Source: Symbiodinium natans (taxonomy: Eukaryota; Sar; Dinophyceae; Suessiales; Symbiodiniaceae). From it: a stretch of DNA of 64,000 nt. The DNA is taken from the NCBI GenBank assembly GCA_905221605.1, contig CAJNDS010002672.1, forward strand, positions 155,056-219,055, given 5' to 3'. The notes under the pieces were generated by a model. The model was not told the DNA's origin. It saw only the letters and a program-made list of their open reading frames with translations, and did not search any database. The position numbers and the translations under genes were made by a program. Below, piece after piece: positions 49,801-61,400 of this stretch (positions are counted from its first letter, which is position 1; each line of letters begins with the position of its first letter).

Positions 49801-52800
49801 TTCAAGAATGAGGTCACGATTGAAACCCCGCTTGTTCAGGAGATGCAGTTTGCAGATTCATTGCTGTGTCCGCGTTTCCTTTGGGTGTTAGCGCAGTGGA
49901 TGCAAGGCAAGTGGCTTTCAAGCGAAGCTGGGATTAGTTTGGCAGAAATTTATGTCACATTCATTGAACAAACTGGATGGGTTGTGCCTGTGAATGTTGG
50001 TTCTTGGAGGCAGGAGCAACTTCCTGAATGCTGGAGATCAAAAGTTCCTTCAGCGTGGCTGCATGAAACAAGCTATGCGAATCTCCTTCTGTGCAGAACG
50101 ACTTTTGCTAAGCAGCTGACGATATTCCTTCATTCTTTCAAGTTGTTACTGCGACTTCTCAATATTCCATGCGCATGTTGCCGAGGCCCAGCTTTGACTT
50201 CACTAGGACATGGGGCTCCAGTCTCCATGGTGACCATGGCGCCCTATGCTGCGTGCCACGAAGGATTCCGAATCTTGAAACAACACATGCGAGGCCTTTC
50301 ATTCTCGGCCTTCGGTAAAGTCCGCTTTGACCCAGTGACAAACCCTTGTGAATCACCGGTGGCGCAAGAGCCGCCGCAAGTTATTTGGAATAGGTATTAT
50401 CAGGCCAACAAACGCCGACAGCGGCAGGCCTAGATGTGATCTTTTTCGAGTGCTCTCTGCTAATTGCAGATATATGCTTCGTCCGAACTTTCGTCCGAAG
50501 TGTCTGATGACTGCATGCATAAACCCTAAACCCTAAACCCTAAACCACGGCCTTTGGGGCTGGGCTGCGCTGAAGGAGCTCTCGGCCTACCTGCACGCCC
50601 GGGAAGGGGCCAAACATCACCTCGTGGTGCGTCCCGTGCTGTTGGGACCCTGCGACTCAGAGAAAAAAGGATCTCGAAGTTTGGGGTTTAGGGTTTAGGG
50701 TTTAGGGCACTGAAGCAGTGCTACTCAGAGAGAGAAGTGGGGTTTTAGGGGGTTCAGGGCTGAGGGTTTAGGGTTTCGGCAACTACTCCTCGTGTTTAGC
50801 TGCGATTTCGGTCGTCCAGGTTTAGCACCTTGAAGATCCGATGATCTGCAAGGCAGATCACAGCTGAGGCTACCTGCTGCTGACTCTGGCGCTGGCCAGC
50901 GCCACCTTTGCCGTTGGAAGCATCCCGGAGGAGAACAAGGTCGTCCTCTGGTTGACGCAGGCAGCCATCCTGACCATCGGGTTCTACCCAAGCGTGGTCT
51001 CATACCGCCAGTACTTCACCGCGCTCGAAGACCTGCATCGTGATCTGGAGGGTTTCACTTTGCAAGGCACAGAGTGTGAGTGTTGCAAGATGGACCACGT
51101 GATGAATGGGCAGCGGATGGCTTGCGACCGGGAAGTGGTAATGCGATGCCTGACCTGTTGGTTTGGCAGCGCAGCGCACTTCGAGCAACTGGTGCGTTCA
51201 GAAGTGCTACACACCCTCATGCACGAATTGTCCACCGAGTTCTTCAGGTACAAGCGGTGCATTGCACCTCTCATCCCAGTCGCATGGACATACCTAGACA
51301 CGGCATCTGCAGAGGCTCGGAAGCACTGGGGTACCGGAAAGAACTTCTACACGGAGATCACGAAGGAGCTCGTGCGGGGCGCTGCCTGGTGGCTCTGCGT
51401 CGTGCCCTCCATTCTCTTGGTGTTCCTGCGGCTTGCGTATTGCCTGCGGGCCCGGCCCTCCAGGCCATGCTGTGACTGGGTGATCAACGCACTGATCCTG
51501 CTGGGCGTTGTGGCCATGTTCGTGGCTGCTGTGCAGCTGGAGTTTGCCTGCATGCTGGTGCACGATACCATTCCCAAGGGCTGGGAGGGGAGGGGGCTGC
51601 ACTTGGCCATGCTCCTCTTCGCCTCCCTCTGCTTGCCGGTGGCTGTGCTGCTCTTCCAGTGCTTGCATCCCCGCTACAACCGATCGCAAGTGCCAAGCTC
51701 GCCAAGCGTGCCAAGCTCGCCAAGCGTGCCAAGCGCGCCAAGCGGTTCAAGCGCGCAATGCGAAGAGACAGCCGCAATACAACCCGCAATACAACTCTAA
51801 GTTCAACTCATTGAATGTCTTCTCCAAAGGCCCGCGGGATCCCCCTCCAAAGGAGCGCGAGAAACCGCGCTGGCCGTGCGAACGGGCCCTTGTTGGAGTG
51901 ATTCCCAAAGATCCTCGAAGTCTCTCGATGTCCCCTTCCCCGATATTTTCGCGCGGCTCCTTGATGAGTTGCAGCCCAAGGTCTCAAAGCCTCAAAGCTT
52001 CAAAGGCACTTGAAAATATGGCTTGGTAGTCCCTTACCCTTCTTTTGGGTTATGGGTTCCCTTATAATTAACCAACCCCAGAAAAGGGTGCCCTTATTAT
52101 CATACGGTTACACCGCTACCAAGACGGCCAGACCCGAGACATCAGGCTCCACATTCTAGTACCGGGACCCCAAAACGGACCACAATGTGAAATACAAGTG
52201 GTGCAGGGTTTAGGGTTTAGGGTTTAGGGTTTAGGGTTTAGGGTTTAGGGCTTCAGATTTAGGGTTTAGGGTGGTGCATGGCAAGTATCGGGATGCTCCA
52301 CCGCTTGGGTATAGATTGGGCAGAGTAGGGCAGAGTACTCGGTGATGAGGCTTTGAGTTGGGTTTGAGACAGGCTCGAAGAGGCCTGCGTGGCAACTTAT
52401 TCTAAGGCACGCCTCGCGACGGAGCCGCCAGACAAAGGCCTTTGAAACCCTAAACCCTAAAGCCTAAACCCTCAACCCTAAACCCTGAACCCTGAACCCT
52501 GAACCCTAAACCCTAAACCCTAAACCCTAAACCCTAAACCCTAAACCCTAAACCCTAAACCCTAAACCCTAAACCCTAAACCCTAAACCCTAAACCCAAG
52601 GCCTTTGAAACCTTTGCCCCAAAGGACCCGAGGGGCTCTGAATTCTGAGACCCCAAAAACCCATCCTCGCCGCGACCCAAGATCAAAAAAACCCTGCGAA
52701 AGCCCCGCCGCAGGACCCAGACTTCCTTTGGTCTACTGCTTGGAGATTCAGAGAACTTGTAACCCCAGCTATCTTCTGCACTTAAAACCCCCTAGCCCCC

Positions 52801-55647
52801 TAGTTCCCCCGAGTCCCCTCAACAGGCTATAAGTAGACTTATAACTGGGGGTTATAAGTACCCATGAACCTCCAAGCAAGTAGGGTGGTTGGGGGATCAG
52901 GTTTCACGTAACGCCTCCCGTGCCCTAAACGCTAAACCCTCAACCCTAAACCCTAAACCCTAAACCCTAAACCCCAAACCCCAAACCCCCAAAAAAAGGA
53001 CCCTCCCCTGAAGAGCGTCGGGTGCCAGGACCCGATGCGCTTCACGCATCTGGAGAAGGGCGAATTTGAGGCCGGGGATGTGTGAATGGGTTTAGGGTTA
53101 GGGTTTAGGGTTTAGGGTTTAGGGTTTAGGGTTTAGGGTTTAGGGTTTAGGGTTTAGGGTTTAGGGTTTAGGGTTTTTTGCCCTCCGATGTGAATTCTGA
53201 GGTACAGGGGGTCAGGGGGATCAGGCGGGTCAAGAAGCAGGTGAGCAGGTTTGGTAGTGGTTTTTTCCGCCCCGCCTGACCTGCCTTGCAGCTGTAAGGG
53301 GACGGGACGATGTTGGTATCTAGGGCCCTTTGCTACATTGCACCTGCGATACGTTTATCAGTACAACTACAGTGCACTTCAAGTACTTCACATTATTTAC
53401 AGTGCAGCGGCACTACCTAAGCGATGCTTGGTTTTCCGTGCAAAGGTTCGGGTTAATTAGCGTATACGTACCATTCACTCTTCACAATTTCACTTCACCG
53501 TCACACGTCGCTTAAAAGATGCCTGAGTTTCATGGCGCAGTACACGTTCACAATTACGCTGCGTGTTGATTGCATTCGCTATACTAGGTTTGTGTTATTC
53601 TTGCGCTGCAGTGCCAGCTCATTTACGTTGCATGTCTGCATTGCATTTAGTGCTCTGTAGAAGCTCTTTCCCGTGTACCAATCCTTGGCACTCCACATGT
53701 GGGTTACCTCTCGGCGTCTTAAAGCGGTACCTTTGTTTCAACATATCTCTAAAACACCCTAAACCCTAAACCCCAAACCCTAAACCCCTAAACCCCTAAA
53801 CCCCTAAACCCCCAAACCCCGAAACTCCTAAACCCCTAAACCCCTCGACCCCCAAACCCCTAAACCCCTAAACCCCTAAACCTCCAAACCCCTAAACCCC
53901 TAAACCCCTAAATCCCTAAACCCCTAAACCCCTAAACGCCCAAACCCCTAAACCCCTAAACCCCCTAAACCCCTAGACCGCCTAGACCCCTAGACCCCTG
54001 GACCCCAAGAGGGGGCACCCGCGAGGCTGGGTCTGTCAAGTGGGACATCGTCAACGGAGACTCCTTCCGGTCGAAGATCAAGCAGGTGCCTTTAGAACAT
54101 CCCAAGAGATACACCCTATAGAAGTACCCTAAACTTTGGAACCTCTTGATTCTTAAGCCCTGAACTCTAAACCCTACACAACCCTAAACCAGAAAAACCT
54201 GAAACCGTTTGTTGGAGCGTTGGGGAAGTAGGTTCGGGCTTCGGACGCGGGATGAGGGTTGGAGTCTTTCCGTGTCCTGCACGCACAAGCCTCAGCCCAT
54301 AGCTTGAATCAGGGTTTAAGGTTCAGGGTTGAGGGTTTAGGCTTCCCCCCCCCCCCCCCCCCCCCCTCATTTTAAGTCCTTCTCAAGGAGTACCCCTATT
54401 TTAGTCCTTTATAGACCCCCCCCCCATTTAAATCCCTTATTAGGGAGTACCCCTTGTTTTAATCCCTTATTCCTTCATCGGGATTAGAGCACCCCCTAAG
54501 GATTGGCAGTAGAAGGGGGAACATCCCAAGGTACCACAAACACGTCACTCAGATTCCTTGGGCATCCCCGTCGAAGCCTTGCTAGAACCCTCAAAGCCGT
54601 CAACAGAATCCTAGCACGCAATCCTAGCACGCCTTGAGTCTTGAGAACCCTAAACCCTAAACCCCCTAACCCTAAACCCTAAACCCCCTAAACCCCCCTA
54701 GCCCTAAACCCTAAACCCTAAACCCTAAACCCCCTAACCCCCCAACTCGTCCTCAGCGCGGTGGTACTTTTCATCCGTGGACCCTCTGCCTCCAAACAGC
54801 GTGTCGAGACCCTAAACCCTAAACCCTAAACCCTAAACCCTAAACCCTAAACCCTAAACCCTAAACCCTAAACCCTAAACCCTAAACCCTAAACCCTAAA
54901 CCCTAAACCCTAAACCCTAAGCCCTTCGAGGTTGCCTCGGGCCGCTTCGGCGTCACCGCGGAGTATTTGGCCAATGCCGAGGAGTCCCTACACCCAGAAC
55001 CCCCCCAAAAAGCCCTAAATACCCTGGAAGATGGCTACAACCCTAAGCGCCCCTGAAGAAGCCCCGGAAAAAGCCAGAGGAACCCCACCCTAAACTTCAA
55101 GACCCCGAACACGATAAAGGAGAGGTTGAGCTTTGTTTTCAGGTCGGGGGTTTCAATGGGGTGGGATCGAGGGTGTGGGTCCCTTTCGGGCGTAGGAGGG
55201 GGGCCTTTCTTTTGAGGGTCGGGGAGGGTTTTCTCAAGCATCTGTGGAGGGATTCAGGGACGCCTTGATGAGTTGTGAGTTTGGTCCAAGAGTTTGGGGC
55301 TCGGGGTCTGGGGTTCAGGGTTTAGGGTTCAGGGTTCGGGTTTAGGGTTTGGGGTTTAGGGTTTAGGCTTTAGGCTTTAGGCTTTAGGCTTTAGGCTTTA
55401 GGGTTTAGGGTTTAGGGTTTAGGGTTTAGGAGGATGTCTGGGTCTGGGTCCATGGCCTTCAAAATCCGCACCAGGAGCTGCAGATCAAGTTGGCGCAGGC
55501 CGGAGATTGGAGATCAAGAGTTCCTCAGGGACTGGGAAGGTAACCTTGAACCTTTTCGGCTATATAGAATCCTAATACATATGTGTATAGAATCTTAATA
55601 CATATGTATAAATAAATAAACAAATACATAAATACATAAATAAATAA

Positions 55648-55678
<31 letters not shown>

Positions 55679-58366
55679 TTATATGTATGTATGAGGTTAT
55701 CCTTTTTGGGCTCGGGTACTCACTCAGCCCCTATATAAGTTGCTTCATCGCAAGAGCGTGTGGGGGTTTACGAAAATAGGGACCCCTCCAATATAGATCC
55801 CCAAAAAAGGAATAATAAGGACCCTAATAAGGTACCCCCAATTTCGGAAACCCCCGCGTGGGTTTCCCTGAGGGGGGAGGGGTAGGTCGAAGGTTTAGGA
55901 TTCCGGGTGTGGGATTTCTTCCGACCACCCCTTGGGGCAGCGATTCTGCAGCAGCCGTGTCGCCGCCAGTCCGCAAAGAGGCGCAACACGAGCTCGAACA
56001 GAGCTGGCATTGGACGAGCTAGTTGTCTGAACTGTCTGGCTTGCCTGCTCCTAGAGGTTGGGGGGGGGGGGGGGGTTAGGGTAGGTTTCCGGTGGATTTT
56101 GGGTGCCCTTGACAGGCACAGGAAGCCGAAGGTTGCCAAAAAGCAGCAGAGCATTACTTGTGTGGGGGGGGGGGGAGGGGTGGGGGGGGGGGTTACAGGT
56201 CCATGGGAAAGAAGAGTCCCTCACAAAAGGAGAGAAAAAGGGGATGGTAGGTCAGTGTTGGGACAGTATTTTGAGAAAAGCTACCATGTTTGCATGTAGT
56301 TTTATACATTTTTAAAACTATGAGATAGATCTCTCCTATATGTATACATATAGACTATGTCGGATACGCATTCCTTCTGATAGTAAAAGATGATGGCTCT
56401 CACCCGAAACCCCTCAATTCACGCAACGGGGGCTCTGGGTTTTTCGCTGGGGTCCCAGGTGCAGACCCTCGCCCCGAACCTTACACGCATTACCTTACCT
56501 TACACGCATCTCTCTGCCCACCCTGTCTAGAGTTTCAAGTCGTTCCCGAAATTTCCAGATTCGAATTTAGGGCTGTTTTGACAGCCAACCTTAAACCCGA
56601 TGCCCTGGCCCCTTGTCCAAGACCACGAAAGCCCGGAGCCGGAATCCAAAACTGAGCAAAGAATATTAACTCGCTCAAAAAAGCCACATGAAAGAATGGT
56701 CTCGATCAGTCGGCAAAAAAGGGGGGGGAGGTCCGGGGCCGCTTCTGAGGGGTTGCACCGGAAATCGGGGTACTTATTGGGGTCATTGTTATAAGGGAAT
56801 CCTACTATTTGGGGTGATGTTATAATCGGGGTCCCTGTTTTCGTACCACCCCCAATCCGCGTTTTCCTATAATGGGCACTGCTTTGGGACCCTTTTTTTC
56901 ATGTCCAAGCTTTTTGAGACTTGGATTTCGAAAAAATCAGAGGGGTCCCGTTTTCAAATCATGTGGAAACTTCTCTTCTGAATCATATGGACCCTGGAAG
57001 TTCTCCCTTTCTTTTTTAAAAATAATATGGACCCGTTTCAATCTACCAGAACGCCTCACCTCATTCAAATCATATACACCCGTGAACCATTTAAGGAGAG
57101 CGAAAGCCAGCTTCGGACTGTTCAGAGGGGGGGGGGAACACCACGAACGAAAGAGGTTGCAAAACATGCCAGCAACACCTTAATAAGAAGCCCTGCAAGT
57201 CCAATGAACCCAATTCTGAGGGCTCAGGGAGCCCTCTGAACCCCGTCAATAAGCCCCCCCCCCCCCCACCGCGTCCCCTCTTTCCGAGCTCCCGAGCCCC
57301 CCTGAGCGGGGGATGATTTACTTTCAGTTGTCGGCATTTCACTCCATGAACCTATACCCTGAAGTCGACGATGCAACGCCTTGGACGAAACCCAAAGCCC
57401 TAAACCCCTAAACCCTAAAACCCCTAAACCCCTACTAAACCCCTAAACCCCCTGGGACCCGAAACCCACCCTAAAGCCCCCCTAAACCCCATTAAAAAAA
57501 CCCTAAACCCTAAACCCCTAAACCCCTAAACCCCTAAACCCCTAAACCCCCACCTAAACCCTAAAACCCTAAAAACCCCACCTAAACCCTAAACCCCTAA
57601 ACCCCTAAACCCTAAACCCCAAACCCCCTAAACCCCTAAACCCTCTAAACCCCTAAACCCCCGTAACCTAAACACCTAAACCCCTAAACCCCTAAACCCC
57701 TAAACCCCTAAACCCCTAAACCCCTAAACCCCTAAACCCCTAAACCCCTAAACCCCTAACCCCTAAACCCTAAACCATAGACCGCCTTCTCCACACTCCC
57801 AGAGCCCTCCGTCCCTCTAAATTGGACCCCTTCAGGGCGCCAAGCCGGGCGAAGGTGGTGAGCTGCCGGGCTACAAGGCCAAGGGTTTTGGGCAACCGAA
57901 ACCCTGTAATCTCTAATCCCTAAAGCCCTAAGCTCTAGTTAAAATCTGCGGCGGGGAGGGATTCCCAGGGTGCTTGTTTTGAGGCAAAGGCCCAACCTTC
58001 TTCGGGGTTTCCTCGAGCATGTTGGGGTACATTTGGGTGACCTCTATTTTGACAACTACCCTCACCCTAAGCCCTAGACCCTGATCGCTAAACCCTGCAT
58101 GACTGTGCTCATCATACACCCTGAGCAGTGCAGGTCATCGGCAAGATTGCCGAGACACGGAAGGCCACGCCCGGTGTGGGGTTGATCTCACCACCTCCGC
58201 ACCACGCTGCGGGCCTGCACTTGGGGGGGAGATTCCGACAATTTCGGGCTTTTTGTTGGGTTGGTGTGTTTAAGCTTCTAGAGTTTTAAGCGTTTTTTCA
58301 GGGAGGTGATGCTGCATATGTGTGGGGTCTAAAGAGGCATGCTGTTACTTGGAAACTCCCATTTGG

Positions 58367-58401
<35 letters not shown>

Positions 58402-61400
58402 TGTTTTTTTTTCTGAATTCGGCTTCCTAGTGTCCTTTGTAGAACTCCAGTAGAAGGGCTCACAGGGTTTAGAGCCCTAAACACCTTACACCCTGCACCC
58501 TAAACACTAAACCCTACATGTTTACGCAAGGTACCCTTGAACCAGCCCGCCATGCCGCAAAGCCTGCAGACCCTAACACCCTGGGTAGGCCCTTGTGACC
58601 TCTTACATTTTTCCCTTTTTGGGTTTATGAGGATTATGTGTAGTCCCTTGTTGGGTCTATGCAGATTATATGTAGTCCCTTATTGGGTTTATGCGGGTTA
58701 TATGTAGGATATTTTTGTTGGGGCCAACCTTGCACCTCGGCTCCAAACCCTGAACTCTAAACTCTTCGAGCCTTGGACAACCTCCGCGCGTCCTGCGACG
58801 GGACGTTCAAGCTTGTCCAGCTTAACTAAGTCCTTCTCACCATGGGCTTCCTCTTCAAGGATTTGCATCCTGCAGGGCCTGTGAGCGGCTTCCCGACCTC
58901 TTTTCAGGAGGCGATCTTCGCGTTATCCAACAAAGAAGCAGCGCGAGGATACCGTGCGATGTTCGAGGCGCTCATAGCGTATGTCTTGGAGAAGAAGCAG
59001 GTGGACTTGAGGCCAAGAATCAAACAACTGCATGGAGACCTCCATGCCGGACTGGAGCGTGCCAGAAAGTAGCCTGACGGGATTGTTCGAGTTGTCCGGG
59101 CATCTGAACCCCTTTAGGGTTTAGGGTTTAGGGTTTAGGGTTTAGGGTTTAGGGTTTAGGGTTTAGGGTTTAGGGTTTAGGGTTTAGGGTTTAGGGTTTA
59201 GGGTTTAGGGTTTAGGGTTTAGCCTCAACACCCTAAACCGTAAACTCTTTGACGCCACACCGCGCTGAGCCCAAGCCTTATAGCCCCACTGGCCCAAGGT
59301 TCGAACTTCCCCAGGTCCCTTTCAATTCCTTAGGCTTTGACGACCCGCGAGCCCCGGAACCTTCTGTTTTCAGGGTTTTGGAGCTTAGAGGGTTTAGGGT
59401 TCAGGGTCTAGGGGTTAGGGTTCAGCCCAAACCCGATAACAGAAAACCCCTAAACCCTAAACACCAAACTCTAACACCAAAACTCAAGCTCAGGACATGT
59501 ACTCCATCGAGGATGTGGCACAACTCATCAAGGCCGAGATGTGGAGAGTTGAGGGTCACTGCTTTGGGGCCTTGGGCGCTCCAGAGCCCTACTCAAAACC
59601 CCAAGCCCCAAAGTTTAAAAAACCCTAAGCCCTACAAACAAAGCCCTAAAAGCCGTGAGGTTAGGAGACCCTTCACCCTTCCGGGCCTTCGGTTTGGGCT
59701 GTTCGTTGCGTTGCCATGGATCCGGGTACTACGACAGAGAAACTCTTTTTTTCAAGGCTTTTCCGAGGGAGGGTGAGGTTTTGTTGGCGTTTTGGGGGTG
59801 CTTTGGATTTGCAGGGTAGCCCTGACTCCCGAAGGCCTAAAAAGCCAAAGCCCCAGAACCCCAAGCCCTAAAACACGCTAAAGCGCCCGAACCCTAAAAC
59901 CCTCATCCCCATCAAGGAACCTCCTAAGCCCTAAACCGAAACCCTGGGATGTAGGACGTTTGTCGCAGGCCAATGGATCCTCTTGGCAGGCATCAAACGG
60001 CACAAAAACAGCACAAGAATTCCCTAACCCCCTGAACCCTAAACCCTAGACTAGACCGCTAAACCCTGAACCCTAAACCCTAAACCCTAACACCCTAAAC
60101 CCTAAAACCCTAAACCCCAAAACCCGTAAACCCTAAACCCCCCTTAACCTGGACCTCTTTGACTTGCAGTGGCGTGCAGCGCAGGATCTGAAGAATGCCA
60201 ACCCCTCGGCGCGCATCTCCGCCCTTCGCCGGCATGTGTAGGGTCCGTTTTGTTCCCAAGCCCTAAACCCCAAACCCCAAATCCTAACCCTAAACCCTAA
60301 AACCTGAAACCTAAAAACCCGTGTTTTAGTGCTAGTAGGGTTTGGGGTTTTTAGGGCTCTGGTGCGGCAGGAGGGAGTTTGTGGGGCTTGTGGCCCGCGA
60401 AAGTTTGGGGGGGAACTTGGTCCACACACCGGAGTTCTGAGAACGATTGCCTGCACTTGCTGGTTGCTTTCGTGCTGGTTTGTTTGTTTACTTTCCTTTT
60501 CTGTGTTTTTTTTGTGGGGGGGGGGGGGGGGGGGGGGCGGGCCGGCGGAAAGTCCCTACACCGGACTTTTGAGGCTCCGCGTGGGTTGTTGTCATCCTGT
60601 TGAATGGTCTTGTGGTGTTCCGAGGCAGGTGGGCTTTCTTCCGGTCGCCTGTTCTGATGCCATGCGCCGAAATGCTCTCCACCCGAATTTCGCCACCCGA
60701 GTTGTAAGAATGATGGTGACGTCTGTTTGTTTTTTCGTAGAAAACAACCCCCTCTCCGTCGTCGGATGTGGTTTAGGGCTTAGGGTCAGGGGTTTAGGGT
60801 TTACAGGGTTTAGGGTATAAGCAATCTGAGCTGCTCCGACCGCTTGAGCCGCTTGAGATGACGGACAAGCCCTTCAGCCTCCTAACTCGGAGGTTGGGAT
60901 GTTCCCCCTTGTACTAAACAGTCCTTAATAGGGATTCTAGTACCCCCAAACCCTAAACCCTAAACCCTAAACCCTAAACCCTAAACCCCAAACCCCAAAC
61001 CCCAAACCCCAAACCCCAAACCCCAAACCCCAAACCCCAAACCCCAAACCCCAAACCCCAAACACCAAACCCAAACCCCAAACCCCAAACCCCAAACCCC
61101 AAACCCCAAACCCCAAACCCCAAACCCCAAACCCTAAACCCTAAACCCTAAACCCTATCAAGGACTGCCAGTAGAACTCCCAGGTGAAGCTCGTGGCTCG
61201 CCTGGGCATCGGCGTGATCGCCTCCGGGGTCGTGAAGGGCAAGGCCTCGGCGATTCCCGGAGTTTTGGGGTTTAGGGTTAGGGTTTAGGGTTTAGGGTTT
61301 AGGGTTTAGGGTTTGGGGTTTGGGTTTAGGGTTTAGGGTTTAGGGTTTAGGGTTAAGTTTTAGGGTTTAGGGTTTAGGGTTTGGTATTCAAGGGACACAG

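Larger units (their letters stand above)
42482..50520 (+). mobile_element. Non-LTR retrotransposon (LINE) with AP-type endonuclease, RT and RNase H
   Basis: Two open frames in the same reading frame, separated by a single TGA. It is bounded by CCCTAAA units on the left (42453-42480) and on the right (50520-50546), so it appears to have inserted within a telomere-like array in intron b-c of the nested gene. The exact ends are not defined: no poly-A tail and no clear target duplication were seen. Both frames are intact. It resembles APE-type LINEs with RNase H (I/Tad-like clades), by domain order only. Confidence 0.9.
34548..53028. other. GOGAT intron 26 (18.5 kb) containing another gene, an ORF and a LINE
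   Basis: It begins TTTAGGG (34574-34635) and ends CCCTAAA (52922-52990). Exons 26 and 27 join as GEGGEE-DPMRF, so nothing of GOGAT is missing. Contents: ORF 34723-35871; repeats and hairpin elements 35872-41736; the nested gene to 51800, with the LINE in one of its introns; and 51801-53028 with a MITE-like element, a CCCTAAA array (52446-52597) and an inverted-repeat element (52795-52881). Confidence 0.85.
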
